NCBI GenBank assembly: GCA_947846985.1 | Contig: CANTUZ010000004.1 | Location: 6,996,927-7,060,926, forward strand | From: Fratercula arctica | Taxonomy: Eukaryota > Chordata > Aves > Charadriiformes > Alcidae | DNA length: 64,000 bases | Reading direction: 5' to 3' | Shown here: piece after piece, positions 1 through 13,800 of the stretch | Layout: the number at the start of each line of letters is the position of its first letter | Position numbering within the stretch: position 1 is the first letter of the stretch | The notes under the pieces: model-generated | Told to the model about the DNA's origin: nothing | What the model saw: the letters and a program-made list of their open reading frames with translations, nothing else | Databases searched by the model: none | Made by a program: the position numbers and the translations under genes

Positions 1-2494
1 TACCTTGCGGCAAAGCTGCTGGGTTTCTTCCTTTGTTGTCAATTAGCCCCTTCTGCTACTTTCCCTCTTTGCCTCACTTGACCCAATATATATGTCGGTT
101 TTCAATCTGGGCAGAAATTACATTTAAAAACCCTCCGGTTGCTTGGTCTAGTAAGAAGTGTCCTAAACGTGACTGTCACAAGAAATATCTTTGAAAAACC
201 AACAGACCTTAGGCCAGTAACGCAGCAGTGGACTTCACCAGATGAATTCACTCTCATTTCACTGTGGCTATATTACTACTAGTGTTTGCTTTCCATGAGC
301 GATTTAGCTTTACTAGCTAGTGAGAATGCTTGTGAGGACTTTTTTTTTTTTTTTTTTAAGTTTGCATACTTGAATGAAGAAAAATAATCAAACCTGCCTT
401 GTCAAATCTCTTACCTCAGAAATATGATACTCCAGGTTAGCCAAGGAATGGAAACAACGCCATGTGACTCCTGCGACGCGAGTGCCCAAATTTTAAACAC
501 TGTGCTGTAATGCCTGCTGTTTATTACTCAGTAATATATAAAAGATTTAGTCCACAAATATCCTGAGTGCAGCCAGGAAAAGAGAGAAGGATAATTCATG
601 CCTTAAAATGCTTTCCTCATTCCTTAAAAGCAGCTCAAATGCTCCTGGGAAGCCTAAAAACAAATATCAGTTTTCTGGTGCTTCCTCATGTCTAGTAATT
701 TTCAGTTATCACAGAACTTATGGTTCGGTCTTCGAGAATAAAATTAAAACAAAAAAATCCTTTGGAGGTTAATTATCGTCACTGTTACTGATACTCTTGT
801 CAGAGCATAGAGAAAAAGTAAAAGCATCATCAGAAGTATCAGTTTATGGGCAAATTCCTCCTAAGTGTACCAGGGTACGAGTGAAACAGGAAGGAATAAA
901 ACTGGCAGTGGTGTACCTGCTCTTTTGGATCCGTCAACTTGACAGTCTTTCCTCCAGCTTCTCCTTTGGTAAAACCTAGGAGCTCCTAACAAGTGAATGT
1001 CTTGTGCTGTGGTGATACCCTGCTCCATAATTTGTGATGCTGTAGATCGGCGATGGTCTCTGTGAGCAGAACGGGATGGTCAAAACCAGCTGTACTGTGT
1101 TTGTGAAGTTTTTAATAATGCCTGTGAAAAGCCCCAGAAGGGTATCTTCCTCTTCATTTTGTGGAAAACTTGCCCTTAGTGCAGGATTTATCAAGGGGAA
1201 ATGGACCCCTCCTTCAAAGACTGACAGAGCTTTAGAGTCCAGGATGCTCACGGCCTGTTTTTCCGTCAACAGTCTTCTCCCTTTTGAAAGATTTCTGGGT
1301 TTCTGTTTGGCAGGGATGGCGGGGTAGAGGGGGGGGAGTTTGATCTGGTTTGTTTGTTTTTTTTTCTTTAAGTAGCTTTATATTTGTGTTAGAGATAGGG
1401 AAATAGTCACGCTGTTTGCTTAGAGAAAAACCTGAATGGAAAGACCAAGATCCCTGCGTTACTTCCTAGGTGATGTATTGCTTATCTCCGCAAGAAGCTG
1501 GTGCACTAAGTCTCAGCTACGCTTCCATGTTTCACTGTCTCTGAAGTCCTGAAAAGCATTAAAATGCATAACAGCAGTGTTTAGCTTCACTGCTCATTAG
1601 AGCAGCACAGAACTAATAGTAATATTGTTGTAACTTGACAAAGCCATCTAAATCCATGCATGTTTTCTTGTGAAAGCTTCCTAAACATGCTGCTAAATCC
1701 TCTAAAAAGCTACTAAACGGCTTTGGCAACCATTAGCACAGTATAAGGGGGGGAACTCTTTTCAGTAAGTGAACAAACAGAGAAAATATGCTGAATAGCT
1801 GGACAAATGTGTTTCAGCTGGCTCTTTCATTTACAGATATAAGGGAGCAGTCAATATCAATCACTGTTTTCCCTGTTGCACTGGAAATCACAATATCTCT
1901 TTTCATTCCGCAAGCTCTTTTCACCACAGTAATGTGTCTTTAGAGTGACACTGGCATCAGTCTGTTTCCGCTGTCTGAAGTCCAGAGAGCTTAAAAACAC
2001 ATTGCAGGGTATGAGACCTTAACCCTCCTCCCCTTCCACACACCCCTTCTCCTTCTAGCCTTCCTTTCAGAATTAATTGTTTTTACTTCTTTCCCAACGT
2101 AAAGCGGAGAAAGAAAAGTGCCCGCAAAGCCTGGGAATATCTGCTCTTGCACTTTGGGGACAGAAAAATGTATGGCTGGTTGTTGGGGGTTTAATTTATC
2201 AGGTGTTGCGGGGAGTTTAACAAAAGGTAATATGATTGTCGAGTTAATTTGCCACATATTGTAATACGAAATGCAATGTTACTGGGGTTTGAATTTCGAG
2301 CTATATCCTGTTTCTTGGATGTACTGATCAGCCACAACCTCATTTATTAAAAAAAGTTGGAGAGACTCTGTCCTTGTGAGTATCTGGCGTTTGGATTATG
2401 TTGATATTCTTGTGTTTGCCTTTTTCCTTTCAAGTAATATATTTTATTACAATAATGCTATGCAGTGGTGGATTTTCTTATTGTTTCTTTGCAG
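1..2494 (+). other. AFG2A: AFG2A, 3' part of the last intron
   Basis: This stretch lies directly upstream of the terminal AFG2A exon and ends in a polypyrimidine-rich acceptor (ttgtttctttgcag, AG at 2493-2494). I found no further AFG2A exon in it: no frame here resembles an AAA ATPase. It is AT-rich with short poly-T tracts (for example near 340-358) and no interspersed repeat that I recognise. It is assigned as intron because the next exon begins in mid-protein. The donor lies outside the window. Confidence 0.8.
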
Positions 2495-2671
2495 ATAACA
2501 GCCGTCTGTAGAGAAGCAGCCCTTCTAGCTCTTCAGGAAGACATACACGCCAGTTCTATCATGGGACGGCACTTTCGGCATGCACTGACTGTCGTGACCC
2601 CAAGGATTCCCGATTCGTTAATCCGGTTTTATGCAGATTATCAGCAGCAAAGTGGACTGCACACGCTTTGA
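2495..2671 (+). CDS. AFG2A: AFG2A (SPATA5) terminal coding exon, partial gene
   Basis: The exon encodes the last 58 residues of the AAA+ ATPase AFG2A (also SPATA5, SPAF), starting [13 protein letters not shown] and ending QQQSGLHTL before TGA at 2669-2671. CREAALLAL belongs to the small helical lid of the second AAA domain, where such helices help form the hexamer. [15 protein letters not shown] and the SGLHTL terminus match the human C-terminus as I remember it, with conservative changes. AFG2A orthologues (yeast Drg1/Afg2) remove RSL24D1 and related factors from pre-60S ribosomal particles, and in animals act with AFG2B, AIRIM and CINP. The start is fixed by the acceptor AG at 2493-2494 with the reading frame in phase 0. 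The open frame runs 30 nt further upstream, but that part is intron. Only this exon is in the window, so catalytic Walker motifs cannot be checked. Confidence 0.95.
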   Translation: MTAVCREAALLALQEDIHASSIMGRHFRHALTVVTPRIPDSLIRFYADYQQQSGLHTL

Positions 2672-2803
2672 AAGGCAAATCAATACATACCCCTGTTCAC
2701 GGTGTGAATAGCAAATTTCTTTTGTAAAGCTGTCAAAAGCTAAAGAATTTTGTATTGTGAGTGAGTGGAGTGTCTGAAGTTAACTGAAGTGCAGAAATGC
2801 CGT

Positions 2804-2809
2804 AATAAA
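2804..2809 (+). terminator. AFG2A: AFG2A poly(A) signal
   Basis: A canonical AATAAA lies 133 nt after the AFG2A stop codon. It is followed by a GT-rich stretch at about 2812-2833 (tgtgtggaagttttgagtgt) that fits a downstream cleavage element. The 3' UTR would then be about 150-160 nt. No other AATAAA appears close to the stop. Confidence 0.75.
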
Positions 2810-2834
2810 TGCCTGTGTGGAAGTTTTGAGTGTA

Positions 2835-5800
2835 ACAGCAGATATTGTCCAAAACTTTATTCTTTAAAATTCCAGTGATATAATCTGCACTTTAGAGGTA
2901 GTAAGATTGCTGGTTTCAGTCAGTTTATCTGACTGTATATCTGTGTCTCAAAAAATAATTACCAAATTCTGAATTTTTGGTGGATTCTTGGCCCTAAGAG
3001 AGTGTCATTACTGTCTTCATTTCTTCCTGCCTCAACCCCAGTTTAATCCCAGGGACCATCCCAGTGAGACGCAGACCTGGGGAGTGGCCTCACTACAAAA
3101 AAATGCTGAAAATTATTCTGAATCTTTTGATTTATGATCTCCAGAAAAGCTGCCAAACAGGCTTCCCGAACACAGAGCTTTCCAAGATAAAGCTAAGGTA
3201 ACCTGATTGATTACAGCGGAACACTTATCTTTGGTTTTAAACAGCTCCTTTTTACACTTACTGGGAAGTCGGCACCTCAAAAATGGTGCATCCCTTGGCT
3301 GGCCTGAAACCACTGCCAGGCTCAGGGAAGGATCTTTTGTTGTTGTTTGTTTCTTTCCATGAAAATTAATAGGAATGTTGATTGGTAATTTAAAGCTGGC
3401 CACTTAAAATCCTAATGAATCTTAATTAATGAATAAGAAAACCTCCTTGCAAAAACTTTTATAAATGACCACAAAATAGTTCAGGGGCAGATAAAATCTT
3501 TTCAGTTTATTTCTTTGTTATATCGTCTGTTGAAAGGACGACAGGTCTTTATGGGCTCTCTGCTCTTCCACTCAGTCTGAAACGCAGTTAAGCAAAAACA
3601 TTTTGAGCCTTTTTCCCCACAATAGCAAGACTGAGCTTTTCTATTCCAGACATGAAAAATAGAGGGAAAGGTAAAGTAAAACCAGTACAAACTTTTAACA
3701 ATTTTTTTTTTTAAAAAAAAGGTGACAAAACTCTGAATTTCAGTGTGTGTTTTCCTGGTGTTTTGCAGGTAAGCAGAAGAATTTACGGGTCAAAATTTTA
3801 GCCAAATCATGCTTTCGCTTGTTGGAGTAAACACAAAATATCATTTCAGGCTTTATGTAAGGATATTTTTTGGATTTGTGTATTGATGGTTCTGAAGACT
3901 TTTCTTTTTTGCAGTCTTATGTCATATGTATTCATGAGAGTAATAATTATTTAGAAATTTGTGTCATTTTATGAGAAATTTAAGGAGAGATTTCTACAAT
4001 ATTTACTTATATTATCAATATGCAATTTAAAAAGTAATATCTTGGCCTTGATTATGGATTTTTCTCTCCTTAGTTCCAATCTGTACACAATTTGTAGCTT
4101 TTAAACAGAAATCTACTATTTTTAAATTACAACTTTTCTATTACTTTTATTCTAACCTCTTGTTGCTACAATTAGAACTTAATTTTACCATCACTGAAAA
4201 GGAAGAGAGGATGAGGAAAAGCAAATCGTTTACTTTGCTCACTTGATATATGTACAGGTTTTTTTTCTTTTTTTCCATTGTTTGACTCTTTAATAGTACG
4301 ACAGACAGAGGGAATTAAGAAAATGATAAACTGGAAAAATTGCCTTGGGGATCAAGACTGCATTTGAAACTACTTTACCCTTCTTTTCTAAATTCTGCAT
4401 ACTCCAACTTGAAGCTCAGGATGCAAACAATTTATTGTAACTGTTAATTTTTGATGTTTCCAAAAATTAAATGCCATTCCGTTTTTCCCTGGCACTTTCC
4501 TCCAGCATCTGTTCCTGAAGGGAGGAAATAGAGACCCTAGTGTTTACTGCCAATAACGAATTCTGTTTACAGTTTTGTATCCTAACACTATGTGATGCTC
4601 CAGATGAGCAGCAAGACTAGATTGCCATTCCTTGGGAAGTGCTCAGATCCCTTGGGAACGTGCACCAAGGTGTGAGTCTGAACTGAGAAACTAAGAGAGA
4701 GGCAGGTAGGAGCTGGCTGCCCTTTCCAACAGAGGGAATTTTGCACCCTGAATTTTAGGATATTAGGAGAGAATGCTGGCCCGTGACTTCTGTTTGTGCC
4801 TTGGGAAAAAACCCATCCTTCCAAACATTTGTCCTCTCATCCATGTGGTACCACATTTATCCACATGGTACCAAATCTCTTGATGCATACCTACATGCCT
4901 GAAGAGATCTTAAATGTAGGAAACTCCCCTATTTATCATCAGATTTGTGGAACCTGAGTTTTTAAAAAGTAAAATCCTCTTAAAAAAATTAAATTATGGC
5001 AAATTTGTGAAGTCCCTGGTAGGTTTATGTTGCTCCCAAATAGTTTGTTTGGAAAACCTGGATAGTCTGATGCCACTCAAAATCTTACTCCATCCCAAGC
5101 CACAGATAAATTGAGATTTAAAGAAAGGTATGATGGTTCCCCTTCTTGTCCCAAGTGACAGATCGCTGTTATCATGGACTAGCAACTTGAAACCTTATCA
5201 GAATTCTGGAAAATAACCAAATATTCAGTTTCAGTCCAAAGCACATCAGCAACGTAGTCCTTCCATAATCCAGTCCGGTGAGCACTTTTGCACCCTCAGC
5301 CTCTCATTGGAACCTAACTGGTGAGGGCACTGTAGGACAGAGCGCTTCAAAAGTATCTTCTGTTAGCCTGTCATTTAAATGAGTGGGTTTTTTAATTCAG
5401 AGCTGAACTTTTCACAGCATGTTTTACTGAACACATTGTGCCTTGGCACCGAATCAAATTGCTTGCAGTGTGAGGCCATATAAGCCTGAACACCTCTGCG
5501 CCTCAGAGTAAATCAAAGATAGAGGCGTTCTTTCTTCTGCTGGGTCAATCACATTTACTGTTCTTTGGATGTTTCCCTGAGATTTCATTTTAATAAAACG
5601 ATAGAGACTCAGTGAACAGGAGAGAAGGTGTCTGAGAAGAACATCTCTCTCCTGTCCTCTCTCTAACTTCTGAAGTGGTTCCTAGACGTCTTTAAGTTCT
5701 TTAGAAATACAGCCTTTTTCCTGCCTGCCATTATCTTCTGGAGCCAGTTTTTGGCCTAAATACTGCTGGAGTAGCAGAATTGTTAACATTAAATCAGCTT

Positions 5801-8800
5801 TTCAATGTTTCAGGCGAATTTTGTTTAAATACAAAGTCTCTCAACTTTTTCCTCCAAAACAACGTCTTGCAAAATGGCATAAAATGTCTTTTGACAGGTT
5901 TGCCAAAAATGACCAGGAGAATATTTATGATCAAAATGCAAAAATGTCTTCACTTAATTTGAAAAAAAGTTCAGGCCTGTGTTCTCCCTAACGCATAAAA
6001 CAGATTTTCACTGCAAGTGCGATATACAATTCTTAATCCTGGAAAAAGAATGAAGTTTATTGTGGATAATTTTTCCTGGGGTCTCTAAATGAGAACAGAA
6101 CATCAGGTTCACTGAGTTCAGGTGCAAGGGCGAACAGTGGGGACAGAATAAGGGTAATTTTCAGAGATGGTTATTCAAAATCATTGAACTTAGACTCGTC
6201 AGCCCTTTCAAATATTGTGTCCTTAAGGTTGATTTTTCTGGTTTGTGTATGCTGGCTCTTTCCTTTCGGTTTCTTTACTCATTTGACGTGTCAAAGTGTG
6301 GTTCTTCCCCTTCAGAAACGGGACAGATGCCAAACGTAATGCCCCTATAACTGAGCATCAGGGGGTTAGTGCTGTGGGAAGGCCGTCTGTGGATGATATT
6401 TCCCTGTGAAGCAGCTGCCAAACTCTCCTGTGTTGGGGGTATGGAGAGGGGTAAAGAGAAAGCCAAACTGAAAAGCCTGTTGGTTTGCCACGTACTGCCC
6501 AGTAAGCTGAAGTTCACTGATGGACACAAGTTCGTGGGCAGGAAAAGTATCCCTCCTTATTGCAACAGGCAGGTATCCGGGCTGTGGAGGAGACTGACCC
6601 TTAAAGCTTTTGGTTGTTTCTGGCTCTCCCAGAGACAGCAATTGATTGTGTGGGTGAAACAGTATTACCAGTACCAGAAAAGCAGATGTCCAGTGGCTGT
6701 GGTAGCTCAATATCTAGTGGTAGCTCGGAGAGAACTTAGAAGGAATTGTAGTTGGAAGTTGAAGATTCACGCGTGTGCCTGGAAGGCAGGCACTCGCCCA
6801 CTGTCAAAACCTGGGGAAAAGCCCCTGAAAGGATTAGTAAAAAGCAGGCATAAATAGCTTGCCTTGCATCCTGTTGTCACCAAGTTGGGACAAAACTGAA
6901 TGTGCTTCCTTCACGCTTCTGTGCCTTGGGATTACTCCCGTGCTAATGCAGCCAGGGGCGTGGGAAGTGGCTTCCAGCAGGAGCTGGCTACAAACCGACC
7001 TGCACCTTGACCCGCTCATGACATATGTGATGGGGAGGTCCACTGGCTTGTCAGTGGTGGCCAAGGAAGTGTGAAAGAAGCTACTCCAAAGTGGACAGAA
7101 GAGCCAGATGGCCGATGTAAAGCTTGTAGTAGCTGCCCCAAACTCTGTCTTGAGGTCCTGGTCAATGTGGAGCTAACCCATGACAAAGTTGCATTTGGAA
7201 AGCTGGTTTTGCATTGTGACCCTTCTGTATTTGTATTTAATGTTGTTGTTATGGTTGTAGTGAACTGCAATAATTTTTATCTACTATGAACCTCAAAATC
7301 TTTTGGTTTTGACCTTTTGTTTTTTTCCTTTGACACGAAAGTAAGTACTGTAGGTGATCTAATGTGTGCAATTTAATAAAGAGCTTTTCCTAGGGAGTAG
7401 GTGCAAGAGGCGTGCAGAATCACAATTGTAGTTGGGCACATTTTGAATGGCAGGTTAACATCTGGAAGACAAATATTTCAGCTGAAACCTATTCCTGATC
7501 TTCGGTTTTCTGTCTGCTCTTTCTCCAACTGCTACCTGTTCACTTATTAATCTTTTTCTGTGGGAAACTCAGCCACACGTTTTCTCCACGGCTTTATATG
7601 TTCTGTATTAAATATTCTAAATGGTGTCATTCTACCCTGCAGACTTAAATCCAATGACTCCAGAGTCCTGATAGGAGAAGGAGATGTGTGTTTTCTCTGT
7701 TAACTGGTCCGCCAAGGACTGGAATGGTGAGGGGGGGATGCTCTGTGTTTGCGTGGCAGGCCTCCAGCAAGAGCGCAGGTGTTGCAAGAGAAGGCAATGG
7801 CAACCAGATGACATTCTTTCCCCTTGAACTAGCGTGGAGCCATTGCTCAAACAGATCACGGGTCGTTCCAACAAAATTTGAGGCTCTAGCGTGTTGACTG
7901 TATGTGCCTGTGTAAAACCCGTGGAAATAAAGCTTGAATTCACCTAACTAAAAGATTATGGGAGCGGAATCGCTCTGGGTTCTCTCAGCAGTCATTGGAG
8001 AGACACTAGAAGACGGTCCAGAGAGTGATTTATCCCAGCTAAGAGCTGAAGTGCCTTTCTGCAGGTGCTAAAGGAGTAGCTGATGTCAGGAGAGGCCCCT
8101 AGGCATTACCTAGAGAAAGGGCCTAGAGGTAGATGGAAGGAATTGAGAGCAGTAACTCTCGAAATATTGAGGAAAAAATATTTTATCAACTTGTGCAAAT
8201 ATATCCTGTTTGCATAAATGGTTCTGGAAGTGCCGCTGGTTTTTTCCTCTCGATCCCTGTGTCTGTGTGGCATGGCAGTGTGCTCTTAACCACCCCCACC
8301 CCCCGGATTTTTTTATCTCCTTTACTAACACAGAGGAGTTTTCACATCCCTGTTTGGTAAAGTAAATGCCTCCGCATCGGCAGAGTGTGGAAAGGGCTTT
8401 GATAACCTTCAAGGTGAAACACTTGTCAGCTCTCACTTTATCCAGGAACGGATTATCTGGGCTGTGGAATAATGAGGTCATGTCTTTCCTCCACACCGCT
8501 GGCAAGGGCTTCGCATATCACACAGGGGTAGGTGCTTACATCAAGCCTGCTCTGCTTAATGCCGGTTAAAGCTACCCCCCTTCTCTGTCAGCGAGTTTTC
8601 CCCAAGCTGAGGATGTGAAATGTGTTCATACGGCCCCGCTGGCATTACGTGTGGTGGTGTCCCAAAGCGGGCACCTTCTTAAAGTACATCACTGGCGCTT
8701 GGATTGCTGCCTTAACTGGTTGGGTTTGATGCAGGAGTGCAAGATACAAGTAGCAGAGAGTGTGGGCTACTGCAGGCACTGCTTATGAGGAATGTAGAGC

Positions 8801-11800
8801 AAAATGTGGCAGGGGGATGGACCGGAGCCATGTAGCTCTTTTCAGGTGAGCGTCCCACTAGACAGCTTGCTGCACCGCCGCCGGTCTAAATCTGCAGCTT
8901 CCACGCAGAGCCGCTGCATTGAGAGTGGCTGGGGACATGAAAGATCCCTAAAGCACACAAGTTGTGGGTGTTAAGGCCCATGGGTGCTTAAGTAGATTAG
9001 CAAACAAACAAATCCTTTAATATTCTGGAATGCTTCCTCACCACCTAAGTAGGGATTATTCTACCAAACCAGCAAATTCTATCTAGTGTAAAGTCTGCCT
9101 TTCGGATAACTATGCTCTTTAATAAGCAGTACTCTTAGGTTAGGAGGAAATAACAAAAGGAAAATATGAAATCGTATTGAAAACTTCTGTGTGGATTTCA
9201 AGAAAAGCGCATAAATGTTAAAGAGACCCTGTGAAAACTGAGGTTACTACAGTTTTCATATGCAGTTGCATACGTCGGATGCTACACCCGAAAGGTCACT
9301 GCAACAGAAAATGTTATCCTTAACATTTGTTTTACAGAACTCACTACCATTTTATGTACAAACATGTGGCAAAACTCACCCACCACTTTTTTAGCGCTGT
9401 GAAAATCATGGTTAAACTGTCTGCTTTCTATCTGAAACATGTAGAAACAACTGGTTACCTTGGTCTGATTCCACTTCCAGGCTTTCATCATCTGTAATTT
9501 TGGTAAAAAGCTGCTTTTGTTAATATGTAATGCATCATAGTAACCGGTTACACTTTTACTACAAAAGGGTGTTTTATTTTCCTGAGGGATGAATAGTAAT
9601 CAAGGATCAGCTGGTAGTGCCAAGTGCCTTGATAACACAATTGGCTGCATACAGCTTTGTCAGGCCCCTTCCTGCGCTTGCCGGAGAGACTTAAAAGAAG
9701 ATGGTAGGAGAGCTGCTCTTTCCTTATTTGACTGCTTGGGATCTGAATTTTGGGATCACTTTGTCTGCTGGGGGAGAAGGTAAGCGCCCGCATCAGAGCC
9801 TTTACTGATAAATGATGCTGGGGCGGGGGGAGGATGGAAGAGGAGATAGAGAAAATGTGTGAAAATAAACATGTGAATTAGGAAGATTACCCTGAAATTA
9901 AACATTGGCTGATTGTAATGTGGAAAGGCGGGGCTCAGTGGAGTTGGAAGCAGACAGAAAGTGGGAATACTGATTATAATCAGAGTAGGGGCTGATCTGT
10001 GTTATTTTGATGCTGATTTCGGTGTGTGGGTGAGCTGAAGGAGGGCTACAGTCACCCTGGCCCTATGGTAGGAAGTGTCTCACTGCTGAGCACAAAGTGG
10101 AATCTGGCTTTGATCTCATTAACCCCATCAGCACTGGATCAGCAGATGTGTTTCTGGAGCTTGACTCTTTCAGACACTGAAGGTGTATATAAAGTGGCAG
10201 ACGTTACGATTCATACTTTCTTTGGGCTTTGGTTTGAGTTTGTTGGTTTTTTTTTTTTAGCATCAAAGACTAAATTCTCCTAGGCCAGCCCTGGTTTCTG
10301 CATTGCTCTCGTCAAGTGTTTCCCGTGCAGCAGGAAGAACACTCTTCCGGTTGCTTTCTTTCAGGAAAAAGAAATTCTCACATCTTCCTCCTCTCCTCCA
10401 AAATGGGCTGCTTTGACTGGAAAAGATAACGATCGCAGCAGGGCAGCACTAGGGCGGCACACGGTCTTTGCTGCGTGTGGAAGTGAGACCTCTCTGAAGT
10501 TCTTGGAGCAACCCCTTGGCGTTGCACAAAGATGTGCTTTATATCTTGAATTCAGTTCTGTTAGGATTGGACTTAGCCTTATTTTTTTGGGAATAGTCAA
10601 TATCCTCAATATTATGAGTGCCCTGTAATTTTAAGCTGGATTTATCCTATCGCATTGTCTTGGGGGGGACCACAGAAGAAGCTGAAGAAGTTGAGACAAA
10701 GCTGTGCAGACCAGGGCTACCGAGGATTTGGACTCTGCTCTGAAGTGGATAAGGAGCCTGTAGAGCTTGGAAATGTGAGCAAAATCTGTTCAAGCTGACT
10801 TCTCTTTTAAGACATCTTGCCATACGCTGAAGCAACTCCAGTTATTTTTGCAGTAGTTCCATTCAGAGGTCTCTGGACTGTCAGATAGATACACCAATTG
10901 GTCCTCACGGGACAGGAGGAAAGACTCCTAGGCAAAAAAAAAAAAAAAAAGGCAAAAACCCCGTTTTCTGAACCCTGAGTGCACTGCAGTTATCTGAGAG
11001 CTGCAGGAGCTCTACTGCAGTGAAGAGCAGTCACACCAGTAGAACAACATCAGATCATTGTTCCTTCACAAACACCTCCAAGTGCTCTCTGCTTTATGCA
11101 AGCCTCGTGTTTGTCCTCCCCCCGGGTTGGTCTGGAGCTGTCTGGTTGTCAGCTTTCTGGTTGTTTCCTTCCTGGGGTCTTGGGGGTGGCATGAACTAAA
11201 ATACATCTACGTGCATGACATACATCTCAAATTATATTCCCACTGATATTTTAAGCTCCTGAAAATTATACTATACTTAACAATCACACATGATGTTAAA
11301 ATTATTCTTTACTGGATAAAATAAAACAGCCATGTAGGACATCTTTTCTTTCTCTGAAACCGAGCCTGTCTTGAAATGAAAGTTGTGGGTGTTTTTTACC
11401 CAGGCTACTTTCCCCACATCTAGAAAATGCCATTCTGTGGGAAGGCTTTCAGGCTAGGAGTCAAGAAAGTTGAACTACTGTCCTAGTCAGCTCTTCCTGT
11501 GACACCTTTGGAAGTCATTTCTCCCCTGTGAGACTTTCTTTCTCCCTCTTTTGTAAAGTACTGTGAGATCTCTGATTAAGGAACAGAGTACAGAAGTAAA
11601 GTATTGTGCTAGCTCTTAAGTTCCACTGTTACATCAATTAAAGGAATGACTTTGATAGTAGCATGTGTGGAAGGAAAATAATGGTTATTATGACTTGCTG
11701 AGACCCTCCAGTTGTAACACATTTGTCCTGCCTTATGTAAGGGCTGGAAACAAAATGCATATAATAACCTCAGGTTTTTCATCTCTGCAAAGCATAATTA

Positions 11801-13468
11801 ACTATTTGAAAGGGCGGTTGGAGGGTTAATCTAGGAAGAATAAACTAGTCATATAATAACATCTATATTAAATAAAAAAACCCCAAAACCCAACCAACAC
11901 AGATTTAACATGTTATATAATCTCTGTTAAACTTGCTCTGGGAAACCCTCCAAGAGCTAGTGTCAGTCTCTGTTTTGTACAAGTCTGTACATAACCTTTC
12001 TAAGAATTTGGATGAAGCTGGGTGGGGAAAACAGTGAAAGAAAATGTTAGAACAGAATGTAGCCTGACCAAAGTCTTTCTGCGATGGGGCATTCAAAGCA
12101 GGAGTTGGACCTCCTTTGCAGGTCTTTCTGCAAAACCCTCCGCAGGTCATTTCCAGTGCCTCCTCCCAGACAGTGGGCTTCCCGGCACCATCGCGTTTCA
12201 CTTTTGACATCAAGCAGCAATCTGAAAGGCTTCTCGGTGTACTAATCACTGCTCTGAGATGTTACGTTCAAAAATAGTTGCACTTCTTCTTTCAGCTGGA
12301 TGCTGCCATGCTGTGGGAACAGTCTAGTGGGTTTACGGCCCCGTAGCCACATAGACGGTACCTATCAGTTTGTGTTTGCTCTGTCACTTATAGATACAGC
12401 AATTAATTTAATGATTGCTAATAAGACGGAGCATGGACCATACCACCATTTCTTTTCCAGGAGCTCAGTCACTGCTTGTCTTATATGTAGATGGTATTCA
12501 CTTATCTCTCCTCTGAGACTAACGTGGAGCCGAGTGGTTTGAAGCACGGTGTTTAGACACATGGGGGGAAGGTGCTGAAAACAGAGGAATTATTTGCGCT
12601 CCTTTTATGAAGTGTGGAAGAAGCTCTCGGCACATTTCTGCCCAAAGGCAAGTCCGATGGTATCGATCTACTCCTCCTGCTGAGCTTTCGTCATCTTTTT
12701 TTCCGTCCTTTCCACCTTCTTCTTTCTCTGCTGCCCCTGTTCCGTTGCTTCTTTCCCATTCCCTGCCAGAAAGGATTGTTTTCCTCTACATGGCTCAGCG
12801 GAGCAGCAAGTAGTGCTGAAAGTATTGATGATGTGGAAGTGAGTTGGAACATGGTGTGTTTCATCAAACAAACGTGTAATACAGTAATGTTTGTAAGCTT
12901 TTTCGGGGGCATCCTTTCCGGTTAAGGCAGTGGGAGAGCTGTGCGATAGAGTACTGGACGAAGAGATTGGGATTTGGCTTTTCTGCTTTTATTTGCTTAT
13001 GACCAGAGCATTCTTCTGCTAAAGATATGAAATTCTCCTCAGGGAAAGCAAATTGTGAAAAAGTGTATTGCAAAAAGTTATATTGCGTTTGGTTTTGCAA
13101 AATAAGGCACGATCCAGCTTCCATTGAAAACAGTCAGTGTGCCTTAAATGTTGTAAGAGTTGGCTCCTGCTTACAGCTGCAAAATACCTCACAAAGGCTT
13201 TGCTTTTGGTTTCCACAGAAATTCACTTTTTGGTAATGATCTTTGTCAGGAAATCGATTGGGAGGTAGATAAAACACTGCACTGGTGAGGTTAGCACTGA
13301 ATGTTAAGACAGTTTCCTAACGCGTGGGTCTTGCCTTGTAGGACAGCCTGCTTCCAGACCCAGCAGAGAGTGCCTTTGAGTTTTGAGAAGTGGCAGCAGG
13401 CTTTAAACAGCTACATTGGTGTCCGTGAATTTTTCTCTTCAGTGGGGCTATGCAACTTATTTTTTAGA
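2835..13468. other. Intergenic, AFG2A to first CR1 copy
   Basis: This is about 10.6 kb without a gene I can support. Open frames of 60-160 codons occur on both strands (the longest is at 6369-6857), but none resembles a known protein, and overlapping frames on the opposite strand argue against coding. AATAAA motifs near 7374 and 7926 could belong to unannotated transcripts, but nothing else supports them. A 14-bp palindrome lies at 4843-4856 and a MIR-like relic near 11.5 kb. The stretch 10939-10956 is a short poly-A tract. Confidence 0.6.
11478..11580 (+). repeat. Ancient MIR/core-SINE-like relic
   Basis: The segment reads like a decayed MIR-type SINE in forward orientation: 'cttcctgtgacacctttggaagtcattt', a pyrimidine-rich stretch, then 'tttgtaaagtactgtgagatc'. 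The order of these blocks matches the MIR consensus (ctgtgacctt..aagtcactt..tctgtaaaatg) as I remember it. Divergence is high and the boundaries are approximate. An L2/L3-type 3' end is an alternative. Confidence 0.4.
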
Positions 13469-13800
13469 GAATCATAGAATCGCCTAGGTTGGAAGGGACT
13501 TTTCAGATCATCTAGTCCAACCATCAATGTAACTCTGACAAAAACCATCACTAAACCATATCTCTAAGCACTATGTCTACCTGTCTTTTAAAAACTTCCA
13601 GGGCTGGCGACTCGGCCACTTCCCTGGGCAGCTTGTTCCAATGCTTAATAACCCTTTCCGTGTAAAAATTCTTCCTAATATCCAGTCTAAACCTCCCCTG
13701 GTGCAATTTGAGGCCATTTCCTCTTGTCCTGTCGCCTGTCACTTGGGGGAAGAGACCGACCCCCACCTCTCTACAACCTCCTTTCAGGTAGTTGTAGAGA
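13469..13800 (-). mobile_element. CR1 LINE, 5'-truncated copy
   Basis: The element's 3' end lies at about 13469, where the plus strand reads 'gaatcatagaatcgcctaggttggaagggact', the reverse complement of the avian CR1 tail. Moving up the + strand, the minus strand still encodes 71 open codons of the CR1 ORF2 C-terminus (13551-13766), with motifs such as [23 protein letters not shown] and [16 protein letters not shown]. The upstream part of the LINE (endonuclease, reverse transcriptase core) is missing, as in most CR1 insertions. The frame is uninterrupted over this short piece, which suggests a moderately young copy. Confidence 0.93.

Noticed and set aside
6369..6857. 162-codon plus-strand frame
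   Set aside because: No recognisable domain, and opposite-strand frames of similar length overlap it. Codon use looks random.
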